The translations under genes and the position numbers were made by a program. The notes beneath the pieces were generated by a model. The model was not told where the DNA came from. It saw nothing but the letters and a program-made list of their open reading frames with translations, and did not search any database. From assembly GCF_018332515.1 (NCBI RefSeq), contig NZ_BOQD01000034.1, positions 1-53,916 on the forward strand: 53,916 bases of DNA. The letters run 5' to 3'. Source of the DNA: Bacillus hominis. Its GTDB lineage: Bacteria; Bacillota; Bacilli; Bacillales; Bacillaceae_G. The first letter of the stretch is position 1. The number at the start of each line of letters is the position of its first letter. Shown here piece after piece: positions 6,832-14,143 of the stretch.

Positions 6832-6864
6832 CAAAACAACGAAACGAACAAAGGGTGATACCGA

Positions 6865-7062
6865 ATGAAATTGAACACTGAAAAAATAAGAGAGCTTAGA
6901 CTTTCTAAAGGTTTCACGCAGGTTGAAGTAGCTAAAACAATAGGTTATACGAGCAGGAATTCGTATTCACAAGTTGAAACGGGAAAACGTGAACCTAACT
7001 TACATAGATTATCTCTATTAGCGAATCTGTATGAAGTAACAATCGATGAGTTGATAAAATAG
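6865..7062 (+). CDS. Cro-like XRE regulator
   Basis: 65 residues from ATG 6865, preceded by GGGTGATA. The whole protein is one XRE helix-turn-helix (FTQVEVAKTIGYTSRNSYSQ), the minimal Cro size. It is divergent from the CI-like repressor and first in the rightward operon. It is expected to bind the same TCTCAAAATGAGA sites and favour lytic growth. Confidence 0.82.
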   Translation: MKLNTEKIRELRLSKGFTQVEVAKTIGYTSRNSYSQVETGKREPNLHRLSLLANLYEVTIDELIK

Positions 7063-7081
7063 TATATTTTTTTGACTCATA

Positions 7082-7107
7082 GGTCTCAAAATGAGACGTC
7101 TCAAAAG
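7082..7107. promoter_or_regulatory. Operator copy 3, after the Cro-like gene
   Basis: GGTCTCAAAATGAGAC (7082-7097) is the best palindrome of the three copies and is followed by a half-site GTCTCAAAAG. A TTGACT box sits at 7072-7077. It lies between the cro-like and antirepressor genes, so it may regulate the antirepressor separately. Confidence 0.6.
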
Positions 7108-7131
7108 AAAAACAAATAAGGAGGAACGGAA

Positions 7132-7854
7132 ATGAATCAATTACAAGTTCTGCAACATCCAGTAAGTGAGTTTGTCTTTACAGAAGGGAACAAAGTAGTA
7201 ACCGACAGTTTAACAATTTCTCAAATGTTTGGTAAGCGTCACGATCATGTGATGAGGGACATCGAAATTCAAATTGAAAAACTACTTGAAGCAGGCGAAC
7301 AACAATGGGGTATCACCAACTTTGGGGAGACCCAATATCAACAGCCGCAAAATAAACAATGGTATGACAAATACAACTTAACAGAGGATGCATTCGCAAT
7401 TGTCGCAATGAGCTACATAACACCTGAAGCGATGAAGATGAAAATTAAGTTTCTAAATGAATTCAAACGAATGAAAGAACACATCCAAAAAATACAGCAA
7501 CAACCTATTTCAATAGAAGATGCAGTGATTCACAGTATGACGGAGTTAAAACAACTTAAAACGAGACAAGATCATACAGATGAGGAACTGAGCAAAGTGA
7601 AACATCTTGTAGATAATGAGGTTTGGCTAACAGAACAAAACAAAGAAGCTGTACAACGAAAAGTAAAACGTCGTGTATTTGAACTAAAAGAAGAAGGTTA
7701 CGACAATGCATCATACCAAGCCGTGTACGGAGCATTGAAGAAACACTTTGGAGTTGCTAAATACGATAAGATCCCACGTAAATATTATCAGAACGCTATG
7801 AAATTTGTGTCTGGATGGTATCCGCCAGAAAGACCGATGGAAGGAGCGATGTAA
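7132..7854 (+). CDS. Rha-type antirepressor with ORF6C domain
   Basis: 240 residues from ATG 7132 with AAGGAGG upstream. Residues 15-115 match the phage Rha regulatory domain: VTDSLTISQMFGKRHDHVMR, then NLTEDAFAIVAMSY and a helix ending FLNEFKRM. Residues 125-232 fit the ORF6C C-terminal domain (KRRVFELKEEGYDNASYQAV, then KIPRKYYQNAMKFVSGWYPP). Such proteins act as antirepressors or early regulators. It is the first gene after Cro and the third operator copy. Confidence 0.85.
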   Translation: MNQLQVLQHPVSEFVFTEGNKVVTDSLTISQMFGKRHDHVMRDIEIQIEKLLEAGEQQWGITNFGETQYQQPQNKQWYDKYNLTEDAFAIVAMSYITPEAMKMKIKFLNEFKRMKEHIQKIQQQPISIEDAVIHSMTELKQLKTRQDHTDEELSKVKHLVDNEVWLTEQNKEAVQRKVKRRVFELKEEGYDNASYQAVYGALKKHFGVAKYDKIPRKYYQNAMKFVSGWYPPERPMEGAM

Positions 7855-7857
7855 ATA

Positions 7858-7974
7858 ATGTAAAGCTCACTATCCCTGATAATTGTCGCGTTAGCTATAT
7901 GTTTATCAACATACTTAGTGCACCGAGTAGATGTTGCAGCAAAGAAAGCAGGATGGCTTGAAGATGACAAATAA
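7858..7974 (+). pseudogene. Remnant of a small membrane protein gene
   Basis: An open frame from 7876 to the TAA at 7972-7974 encodes LIIVALAICLSTYLVHRVDV then AAKKAGWLEDDK, a single helix with a basic/acidic tail. It has no ATG, GTG or TTG start; the nearest ATG (7858) is followed at once by TAA. Two small indels just after the ATG would restore a continuous MKLTIPIIVALAIC-type start, so the gene looks damaged at its 5' end. Confidence 0.4.
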
Positions 7975-8104
7975 AGAGCAGCGAGATGAATACGAACAAA
8001 AGAAACTCTCGTGGATCATAAAGGATTTAAGGGCTAGAGGAATACATAACAGCGCAGATAAGGTTGAGGAAGCACATAAGAAGTATATCACTCTAGCTAA
8101 ATAG
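7964..8104 (+). CDS. Small basic hypothetical protein
   Basis: 46 residues from ATG 7964, overlapping the end of the preceding frame (ATGACAAATAA), which suggests translational coupling. The product is helical and charged (MTNKEQRDEYEQKKLSWIIK). No family recognised. It ends exactly where the folded RNA element at 8105 begins. Confidence 0.5.
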   Translation: MTNKEQRDEYEQKKLSWIIKDLRARGIHNSADKVEEAHKKYITLAK

Positions 8105-8196
8105 GACAAGCCTTCGCTTGTCGGAATATTCAGGAATCTAACGGTATTCCCCACCTAGCAAATGGGTTCCTGGATATTCCGATGCTCGAAAGCATC
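8105..8196 (+). ncRNA. Three-stem structured RNA element
   Basis: Stem 1: GACAAGC-CTTC-GCTTGTC (8105-8122). Stem 2: CGGAATATTCAGGAA (8122-8136) with TTCCTGGATATTCCG (8167-8181), 14 of 15 paired, enclosing a CCCA/TGGG hairpin. Stem 3: GATGCT-CGAA-AGCATC (8181-8196). The stems abut with no spacer. The ribosome-binding site of the next gene (AAAGGAG) starts 3 bases later. This is a leader, a processed RNA or a cis-acting control element; I do not recognise the family. Confidence 0.6.
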
Positions 8197-8213
8197 AAGA
8201 AAGGAGAATTAAG

Positions 8214-8402
8214 ATGTCACCGTGTTTCGAACCAACATATTGCAATGATTTAGAAGGAAACAAGTACTTATGCAGATTTGAACATTATGAAGTGGAAAGT
8301 CGTTTTGAAGGTGAACCGCCTGAATGGAAGGTTGACATCATCGAATTTATGCCAATTATCCCTATCTATAAATGTTGGGGAAAAGGAATTAAAACAAAAT
8401 AA
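8214..8402 (+). CDS. Hypothetical protein behind the RNA element
   Basis: 62 residues from ATG 8214 with AAAGGAG upstream. It has four Cys (MSPCFEPTYC..., YLCRF, YKCWG) and many Glu/Pro residues; no known family. It is the only gene between the structured RNA and a strong terminator, so the RNA element may control it specifically. Confidence 0.6.
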   Translation: MSPCFEPTYCNDLEGNKYLCRFEHYEVESRFEGEPPEWKVDIIEFMPIIPIYKCWGKGIKTK

Positions 8403-8437
8403 AAAGAGCCGACTACGCCTAATAATCGACTCTTTTT
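8401..8437 (+). terminator. Terminator
   Basis: AAAAAGAG-C-CGA pairs with TCG-A-CTCTTTTT (one 1x1 mismatch), with a T-rich end. It isolates the 62-residue gene from the recombination operon. Confidence 0.7.
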
Positions 8438-8513
8438 GAAGAAATGACGCAATATATTGAAACTCTATTATAACACGGTCGTTTCTTCTAAGTAAATAAG
8501 GAGGAATGTGGAA

Positions 8514-8714
8514 ATGATTGAAAATCCAATCACTTACGGAAATAGCCATGATTCATCAGCGAGAGACTTCATTGAACTTTGTTGCGGATGTGAGGGTGAG
8601 ATCTACTACGGAGAAAGTTGCTTGGACTTCGGTGGTGATTACCTACACGCAGAAACAGAGTGCATTACTCAATATGTAAAATCTCATTCTACAGAGAAAG
8701 TAGCAGGTGAATAA
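8514..8714 (+). CDS. yqaI: YqaI-like protein
   Basis: 66 residues. ATG 8514 is chosen over GTG 8508, which lies only 3 bases from AAGGAGG (8498-8504). The start MIENP and the position right before yqaJ match the skin-element yqaI. It also has a CCGCEG...C...C set that could hold zinc. Function unknown; it probably works with the recombination genes. Confidence 0.65.
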   Translation: MIENPITYGNSHDSSARDFIELCCGCEGEIYYGESCLDFGGDYLHAETECITQYVKSHSTEKVAGE

Positions 8715-8715
8715 G

Positions 8716-9651
8716 ATGGAAGCGAATGTACTTATAACAACTGAAGATATGGTCCATGAACAATGGCTAGAAGCAAGAAAAGCAGGTATCGGTGGTTCTG
8801 ATGCAGCAGCTATTGCAGGTTTAAATAAATGGAGTTCTCCAATTGGAGTTTATTACGACAAAACAAGTGAAATTGTTAAAGACCAATTACCAAGTGAAGC
8901 AGCATACTTCGGTAACGTTTTAGAAGAAATTGTAGCAGAAGAATTCAGTAAACGAACGGATTTGAAAGTTAGAACATGCAACGCAATCTTACAACATCCT
9001 GATTATCCTTGGATGCTTGCAAACGTGGACAGGCTTGTTGTTGGTGAAAAGATAGGACTTGAGTGTAAAACAGCATCTGAATACTTAAAGAAAGAATGGG
9101 AAGGCGAAGAAATTCCAGCATCTTATCTTCTACAGTGCCAACACTATATGGCTGTTACAGGCTATAAAGCGTGGTGGATTGCGGTACTAATTGGTGGTAA
9201 CAAGTTCATCTATAAAAAGATTGATCGTGATGAGGACATCATCCAGTACTTAATCGATATAGAAAGAGACTTTTGGTTGAATCACGTTGAGAAAAGAATT
9301 CCTCCTATGTTTGATGGGTCCGATGCATCATCTACATTACTTAAAGAAATGTATCCAGATTCGGTTGAAGATAGCGAAATTGAGCTAGGTAATGAGGTTG
9401 AACTATTAATAGAAGCTCGTGACCAAGTGGATAAAGAAATTAAAGTATTAGAAGAACAAAAAACCGAGTATGAAAACAAAATTAAAGAAAAACTTGGTTC
9501 AAATGAAGTCGGGAAAACAGAGAACTACAAGGTTTCTTGGAAAACACAAATTGCTAACCGTATTGATAGTAAACGATTAAAAGAAGAACAACCGGAATTG
9601 TACAAGCAGTACTCAAAAGAATCTAAAAGTAGAAAGTTCACAGTTAAATAG
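8716..9651 (+). CDS. yqaJ: YqaJ-type recombination exonuclease
   Basis: 311 residues from ATG 8716 (AGGTGA upstream; GTG 8707 is an alternative). The lambda-exonuclease-like core is visible: GIGGSDAAAIAG near residue 25, the acidic pair in NVLEEIVAEEF near 70, D in MLANVDRL near 105, and E-x-K in GLECKTA near 116-118. The C-terminal third is a coiled coil (VDKEIKVLEEQKTEYENKIK). It should resect 5' strands of duplex DNA so that RecT, encoded next, can anneal. The start overlaps the ribosome-binding area of the yqaI stop. Confidence 0.92.
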   Translation: MEANVLITTEDMVHEQWLEARKAGIGGSDAAAIAGLNKWSSPIGVYYDKTSEIVKDQLPSEAAYFGNVLEEIVAEEFSKRTDLKVRTCNAILQHPDYPWMLANVDRLVVGEKIGLECKTASEYLKKEWEGEEIPASYLLQCQHYMAVTGYKAWWIAVLIGGNKFIYKKIDRDEDIIQYLIDIERDFWLNHVEKRIPPMFDGSDASSTLLKEMYPDSVEDSEIELGNEVELLIEARDQVDKEIKVLEEQKTEYENKIKEKLGSNEVGKTENYKVSWKTQIANRIDSKRLKEEQPELYKQYSKESKSRKFTVK

Positions 9652-9664
9652 GAGGAAATGAAAA

Positions 9665-10492
9665 ATGGCAAACAATGAATCTATTAAAAATCAATTAGCA
9701 AACCGTACTGAAAATAAACCTGCAAGCCCTGAGCAAACAGTTGAAGCTTATATGAAGAAAATGGGCCCAAGAATGGCAGAAGTATTACCGAAACACATGG
9801 ATATGGACCGTATGAGCCGTATAGCTCTTACAACGATACGAACTAACCCAACGCTATTAGAATGCACTGTACCTTCTCTTATGGGGGCTGTGATGCAAGC
9901 GGTGCAGCTTGGATTAGAACCAGGATTACTAGGGCATTGCTACTTACTCCCTTTCAATAAAAATGCAGGAACAAAGCAGAATCCTGAGTGGATAAAAGAA
10001 GTTCAATTCATTATTGGATACAAAGGAATGATTGACCTCGCAAGACGTTCAGGTCACATACAAAGCATTTACGCTCATGCAGTGTATGAACACGACGAGT
10101 TCGAATACGAATTAGGGTTACATCCTAAATTGACACATAAACCTTCATTTGGAGATCGTGGAGCATTCATCGGAGCTTACGCAGTCGCTCATTTTAAAGA
10201 CGGTGGATACCAAATGGAGTTCATGCCAACGAGCGAGATTGAAAAGCGCCGTGGACGTTCTAAATCAAAAGATTTCGGGCCTTGGAAAAGCGATTATGAA
10301 GAAATGGCAAAGAAAACAGTCGTAAGAGCGATGTTTAAATACTTACCAATTAGCATCGAAGTTCAAACACAGGCACAACATGATGAAGTGGTTCGAAAGG
10401 ATATTACAGCAGAACCGGAATTCATTGAAGTAGAAGAAACTAGTGAGGATTCAGCAAATAATGGACAATCAGAAATCGTGTTTGAACAATGA
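9665..10492 (+). CDS. recT: RecT-family single-strand annealing protein
   Basis: 275 residues; AGGAGG precedes ATG 9665. The core is typical of RecT/YqaK: a LTTIRTNPTLLECTVPSLMG stretch near residue 57, AVQLGLEPG near 80, and VQFIIGYKGMIDLARRSGHI near 117. The acidic tail (EVEETSEDSANNGQ) is typical too. It works with the YqaJ exonuclease in phage recombination and replication restart, or concatemer formation before packaging. Confidence 0.93.
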   Translation: MANNESIKNQLANRTENKPASPEQTVEAYMKKMGPRMAEVLPKHMDMDRMSRIALTTIRTNPTLLECTVPSLMGAVMQAVQLGLEPGLLGHCYLLPFNKNAGTKQNPEWIKEVQFIIGYKGMIDLARRSGHIQSIYAHAVYEHDEFEYELGLHPKLTHKPSFGDRGAFIGAYAVAHFKDGGYQMEFMPTSEIEKRRGRSKSKDFGPWKSDYEEMAKKTVVRAMFKYLPISIEVQTQAQHDEVVRKDITAEPEFIEVEETSEDSANNGQSEIVFEQ

Positions 10493-10662
10493 TCAATACC
10501 CAAAGCAAGGTACTCCTTCCGGCTTGGTGCTGGAAGGATGCCAAATCAACAGACGAAGTGAAACAAAACGTACTGAAATATATAAATCCAAAACGCTACC
10601 CAGGTTATAGGGTCCTGAAAGTATCGAAAGGATTTGCTATCTGTGAAAGGGAGAATGCATGA
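10489..10662 (+). CDS. Small hypothetical protein
   Basis: 57 residues; ATG 10489 overlaps the recT stop as ATGA, so translation is probably coupled. Trp and Lys rich, with AWCWKDAKSTDEVKQNVLKY and a PGYRVLKVSKGFAIC core. Unrecognised. It also overlaps the next start (ATGATG at 10659). Confidence 0.6.
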   Translation: MINTQSKVLLPAWCWKDAKSTDEVKQNVLKYINPKRYPGYRVLKVSKGFAICERENA

Positions 10663-10883
10663 TGTTCCAAGTACCTGTGAGACGTGGATCAATGAAAGAA
10701 ATGTTAATAGCAGTTCGTGATTTAGAAAAACGAGGTTATGACTATATAACACCAATCAAGAAAGTGTATAGAGCAGAAAAGACTTTCCATCATGAAGGTA
10801 AATTTAGAGGAAGAGACAAGGTTCGATTCACAGGAATGGAAGACTTAGTGAGTTATGAATGTTGGATGAAGAAGGTGAATTAA
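10659..10883 (+). CDS. Small basic hypothetical protein
   Basis: 74 residues from ATG 10659 (or 10662), with GGGAG upstream and a 4-base overlap with the previous stop. Rich in Lys and Arg (MKEMLIAVRDLEKRGYDYIT, FRGRDKVRFTG). Unrecognised phage protein in the recombination/replication operon; nucleic-acid contact is likely from its charge only. Confidence 0.6.
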   Translation: MMFQVPVRRGSMKEMLIAVRDLEKRGYDYITPIKKVYRAEKTFHHEGKFRGRDKVRFTGMEDLVSYECWMKKVN

Positions 10884-11762
10884 ATGGCTAAATACAGACA
10901 CGTACAGACTTCATTCTGGTCAGATGCAAGAGTTTCAGAAGAGATGACACCAGAGGATAAATACTTTTATCTCTATCTAATGACGAACGAGCACACAAAT
11001 CAAATTGGAGTTTATCAGATAACTAGAAAACAAATGGCTTTTGAATTAGGTTACTCGATTGAAAGTGCAAAAGCTTTATTAGATCGCTTCATTAATCATC
11101 ATGACTTGGTGGTTTATAACGAAGAAACAAGAGAACTTTGCATACTTAATTGGGGCAAATACAACCTTAACAAAGGTGGTAAGCCAATTGAGGATTGTAT
11201 CAAAAAAGAGCTTAAAAGTATTAAAGATTTATCGTTAGTAAGACTGGTGTTAGAACGAACGGAAAACATCTCGTTAGTACAAAAAGTCAGTGTTTATGCG
11301 GGTCTTGACGATACGTCCCACGATACGTCCACGATACGGGGACAAAAAGAAAAAGAAAAAGAAAAAGAAAAAGAAAAAGAAAAAGAAAAAGAAAAAGAAA
11401 AAAAGACCTCCCGTCACAAGTTTGAAACTTGCGACACCAATGGGGCTAAGTATTTGTTTGAAAAAATTAAAGGTAACAATCCTAAGCAAAAAGAACCAAA
11501 CTTCGATAATTGGGCAAATGAATTTAGATTAATGCGAGAACGTGATAACAGAGAACCACAAGAGATTAAAGATGTTATTGATTGGTGCCAAGCGGATCCA
11601 TTTTGGCAAGGGAACATCTTATCTGCTAAAAAGCTACGTGAAAAGTTCGATCAGCTAACAATCCAAATGAATTCTAAAAAAGGAGCGAAAAGCAATGCAG
11701 AGAGCAGCGGCAGCAATACCAACCGATATAGCCAAAAAGGTGAATATGACTATGGATTCTGA
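10884..11762 (+). CDS. Phage replisome organiser
   Basis: 292 residues. Residues 1-125 are the winged-helix replisome-organiser domain (FWSDARVSEEMTPEDKYFYL, ITRKQMAFELGY, ELCILNWGKYN). A Lys-Glu repeat links it, near residues 153-174, to a C-terminal domain with NFDNWANEFRLM and DVIDWCQADPFWQGNILSAK. The protein should open the phage origin and recruit the helicase loader encoded by the overlapping next gene, as in the YqaL/YqaM pair of skin. The 68-base overlap with that gene suggests coupled translation. Confidence 0.85.
   Translation: MAKYRHVQTSFWSDARVSEEMTPEDKYFYLYLMTNEHTNQIGVYQITRKQMAFELGYSIESAKALLDRFINHHDLVVYNEETRELCILNWGKYNLNKGGKPIEDCIKKELKSIKDLSLVRLVLERTENISLVQKVSVYAGLDDTSHDTSTIRGQKEKEKEKEKEKEKEKEKEKKTSRHKFETCDTNGAKYLFEKIKGNNPKQKEPNFDNWANEFRLMRERDNREPQEIKDVIDWCQADPFWQGNILSAKKLREKFDQLTIQMNSKKGAKSNAESSGSNTNRYSQKGEYDYGF
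11344..11404 (+). repeat. AAAAAG hexanucleotide tract in the replisome gene
   Basis: About nine consecutive AAAAAG units encode alternating Lys-Glu. Gain or loss of whole units keeps the frame but alters the charged linker; slippage by single A would break it. The tract also produces artificial ORFs on other frames. Confidence 0.9.
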
Positions 11763-12504
11763 TGTTTGTGATACGCATGGCATGAATAAGATGAAGTTCG
11801 GTGGACAAGTTGTTTGCCCTCGTTGCTTCCTTGAAAACGAAAGTAAGAAGCTTCAGCAACAAGAACAAGCGAAATACGATGCGGATAAAGCGAACGAGAA
11901 GAAATTCATGTTCCACCAGCAAAGCATGATTGCCGATAGCAATATTAAGAAAGCAAATTTTGATAACTACCAACCTACTAGCGAGGAAGGAGCGAAGAAC
12001 CTTGAACTTGCAAAGGCCATCGCAACGGATTATCTCAACGAAAAGGTGTTTAACACGATTATGGCCGGAAATTGCGGAGCAGGGAAAACACATCTTGCTT
12101 ATGCTATCGCAGATCAACTTGCAGGAGCAGGAAAGTCAGTTGTATTCGTTACAGTCGGCGAATTACTACGGAAGATTAAAAGTACGTTCAGTAAAGATTC
12201 CTCCTTAACTGAGGATGCGATCATTCGAAGCTTAGTGAGAGCGGAAATATTAATAGTCGATGATTTAGGAGCAGAGTTAGGTGCGTTAGATGCCAATACA
12301 AAAGCGACAAACTTCATTAATAGGGTGTTATTCGATGTTTTCGATGGAAGGCAAGGTAAATCTACTATCTTCACAACAAACCTTACAGGAGAGCGTTTAG
12401 AGGGCGCATATGACGAACGGATTGTATCACGTATCTTCAATAACTTTAAAGCGCTGGTTTTCAAAGATACAAAGGATTATAGAAGAAAGGCATTGCCATT
12501 TTAA
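11695..12504 (+). CDS. DnaC/DnaI-like helicase loader
   Basis: 269 residues from ATG 11695 with AAAGGAG upstream. The N-terminus has a zinc-finger-like CDTHG (25-29) and CPRC (41-44). The AAA+ core shows Walker A GNCGAGKT (125-132), Walker B ILIVDDLG (185-192) and sensor FTTNLTGE, with a late YDERIVSRIFN arginine region. It loads the replicative helicase DnaC/DnaB at the phage origin. It overlaps the replisome organiser gene by 68 bases. Confidence 0.92.
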   Translation: MQRAAAAIPTDIAKKVNMTMDSDVCDTHGMNKMKFGGQVVCPRCFLENESKKLQQQEQAKYDADKANEKKFMFHQQSMIADSNIKKANFDNYQPTSEEGAKNLELAKAIATDYLNEKVFNTIMAGNCGAGKTHLAYAIADQLAGAGKSVVFVTVGELLRKIKSTFSKDSSLTEDAIIRSLVRAEILIVDDLGAELGALDANTKATNFINRVLFDVFDGRQGKSTIFTTNLTGERLEGAYDERIVSRIFNNFKALVFKDTKDYRRKALPF

Positions 12505-12520
12505 AAGGGGGAATTAAGAA

Positions 12521-13066
12521 ATGAACAAGGACATTCAATTTTTAAAAGAATTGCAGCAGGAATTTAAAACGCAGGAAATCGACTGCCAAGCATCACCACG
12601 CTTTTGGGTTATTAAGGATTATCGAATTGTTCCAGGAAACGAGAAATATGACAGTGGGTATGAGGAGCGTTTCTTTAATGATGGCGATCACGTTGCGTTT
12701 CCTAAGTTTAGTAATTTTAAAGAATTCTTGGAGGATTATTACGAGGAAGAAATTGAGGAAGATGAAGAATTATTGGCACTTATCAATGATGAGAACGAGA
12801 GGTTCGATGAGTTATGGGAGTATGTAGAAAACAATTTAAATGATGACGGTTACTTTGATACAGCTTTTGTGAAAGAAGAAGAGTTCATTGTTCCTGACAC
12901 GATGTTTTTAACAAAAGAAGAAGCTAAAAGCCACCTTAAAACAAATAATTATCATTACACTTCAAAAGCTCACACATACGCTATGACAGCATGGAGAGCG
13001 CCGAAAGTGAAACGATTACTAAATATATTAGAAACATTTGATTGGGATGCAATTAGTACAAAATAA
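12521..13066 (+). CDS. Hypothetical phage protein
   Basis: 181 residues with AAAAGGGGGAA ahead of ATG 12521. The middle is highly acidic (FKEFLEDYYEEEIEEDEELL), the C-terminus basic (RAPKVKRLLNILETF). No family recognised. It sits between the helicase loader and a run of small early genes, so an early accessory role is likely. Confidence 0.7.
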   Translation: MNKDIQFLKELQQEFKTQEIDCQASPRFWVIKDYRIVPGNEKYDSGYEERFFNDGDHVAFPKFSNFKEFLEDYYEEEIEEDEELLALINDENERFDELWEYVENNLNDDGYFDTAFVKEEEFIVPDTMFLTKEEAKSHLKTNNYHYTSKAHTYAMTAWRAPKVKRLLNILETFDWDAISTK

Positions 13067-13089
13067 CCATTTTAAAAGGGGGAATAACA

Positions 13090-13353
13090 ATGTGTGCATG
13101 TAACGGAACGGGAGTAATTCAGAACGACATTGGAACAGGGATGTATCAAATTGGGCCATGTATTTGCGAAGCGGCAAACATTACGCCAGAAGAAGTGGAT
13201 AGAAAACGTCATGCCGTTATGGCGAGACTAAGAGCGATTCATCAATTACAACTGGAGGGGAAATGGGATGCCAAGACTTGGAACGGATTTGGAAAAGGAG
13301 AATTACACAATCGCAGCACAGCAAAGGAAATACATGAAGAATTCGCGTCGTAA
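13090..13353 (+). CDS. Cys-rich early protein
   Basis: 87 residues from ATG 13090 (AAAAGGGGGAA upstream). The N-terminus MCACNGTGVI...GPCICEA has paired CxC motifs as in DnaJ-type zinc knuckles. The rest is helical and basic. Unknown function; similar small zinc-binding proteins are common behind phage helicase loaders. Confidence 0.65.
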   Translation: MCACNGTGVIQNDIGTGMYQIGPCICEAANITPEEVDRKRHAVMARLRAIHQLQLEGKWDAKTWNGFGKGELHNRSTAKEIHEEFAS

Positions 13354-13555
13354 CATGTATATCGCTTTAGAAGAACTGGACCTGGTGTTTGATGAAAGCG
13401 AAGTGATTCGATTGCAAGAAATGTGGAAAGAGAACAAAAACATTATCGAAATTGCAAAAGAACTGGGAAGACACCAATTAGAAATCGCAGCATTAATAAT
13501 GGATCAAGCGGATAAGAACGAAATTAAATCCCGTCCAATGGGGTTAGGAGCATGA
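13334..13555 (+). CDS. Small HTH-like protein
   Basis: 73 residues. ATG 13334 is chosen because AAAGGA lies just ahead; an open frame extends to 13268 but would overlap its neighbour far more. The segment VIRLQEMWKENKNIIEIAKE followed by LGRHQLEIAALIMDQA looks like a helix-turn-helix of the kind found in phage early regulators. It overlaps both neighbours by short stretches (coupled). Confidence 0.65.
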   Translation: MKNSRRNMYIALEELDLVFDESEVIRLQEMWKENKNIIEIAKELGRHQLEIAALIMDQADKNEIKSRPMGLGA

Positions 13556-13821
13556 AACAACTAACACTGGATGATGTTGTGGGGAGTTTCGATTATGCAG
13601 CAACAAGCACATCAGAGCGATTCTTAGCGAAGACACCCGTCATAACGACATACGCTGTGGAATTCTATGACAAGGAAGAAAAGCAACGTATTGATTGGTT
13701 CGATGTTAAGACGGAAAGCGAAGCGTGGAGCGCAGCAGTGAAAGAACATGGTAAAGGTATTCAGAAGATTGGGATAACTCGTTCTGACCGTACGAGAGAT
13801 GAAATCATGGCATTGGATTAG
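13552..13821 (+). CDS. Hypothetical phage protein
   Basis: 89 residues, ATG 13552 overlapping the previous stop as ATGA. Mixed alpha/beta with a WFDVKTESEAWSAAVKEHGK core; unrecognised. Part of the tight early operon. Confidence 0.65.
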   Translation: MKQLTLDDVVGSFDYAATSTSERFLAKTPVITTYAVEFYDKEEKQRIDWFDVKTESEAWSAAVKEHGKGIQKIGITRSDRTRDEIMALD

Positions 13822-13834
13822 GAGGAAAAAGAGA

Positions 13835-14143
13835 ATGGCTTTAGATCGTTGGTTAACCGATGAGGAACGAGCAAGGGCAGCAGCTAACGGAATAGCTAAA
13901 AAAACATTATACTATCGGCTCTATAGAACGGATAAATGGGAACTGGAAGAAGCCTTAACAGCGCCACCTGGAACGGTTAGACATAATTATGAAGGAAAGA
14001 ATCATAAGTGGCTTAAATTAGCCAGAGAGAACGGTATAAATACAAATACTTTTAATGACAGATTAAGACGTAAATGGGGACATTATAAAGCAGCTACAAA
14101 ACCGGTGAGAAAAAAGAAGGTGTCAGGAAATGAAAAGCAATGA
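13835..14143 (+). CDS. HTH-repeat protein, two modules
   Basis: 102 residues. ATG 13835 is used because GGAGGAAAA (13820-13828) precedes it. It has two modules of about 45 residues, each with A-x-x-N-G-I, an aromatic-R pair and a closing EALTAP or KAATKP: residues 13-45 and 62-95. The same module fills the next gene. The pattern (NGIAKKTLYYRL) looks like a small helix-turn-helix, so DNA binding is inferred. Confidence 0.65.
   Translation: MALDRWLTDEERARAAANGIAKKTLYYRLYRTDKWELEEALTAPPGTVRHNYEGKNHKWLKLARENGINTNTFNDRLRRKWGHYKAATKPVRKKKVSGNEKQ

Noticed and set aside
6641-6868. 75-residue plus-strand frame between the divergent repressors
   Set aside because: It runs through both promoters and two operators and lacks a ribosome-binding site.
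11274-11532. Poly-Phe and poly-Lys frames around 11344-11404
   Set aside because: Products of the AAAAAG tract read in other frames; the replisome organiser frame explains the region.
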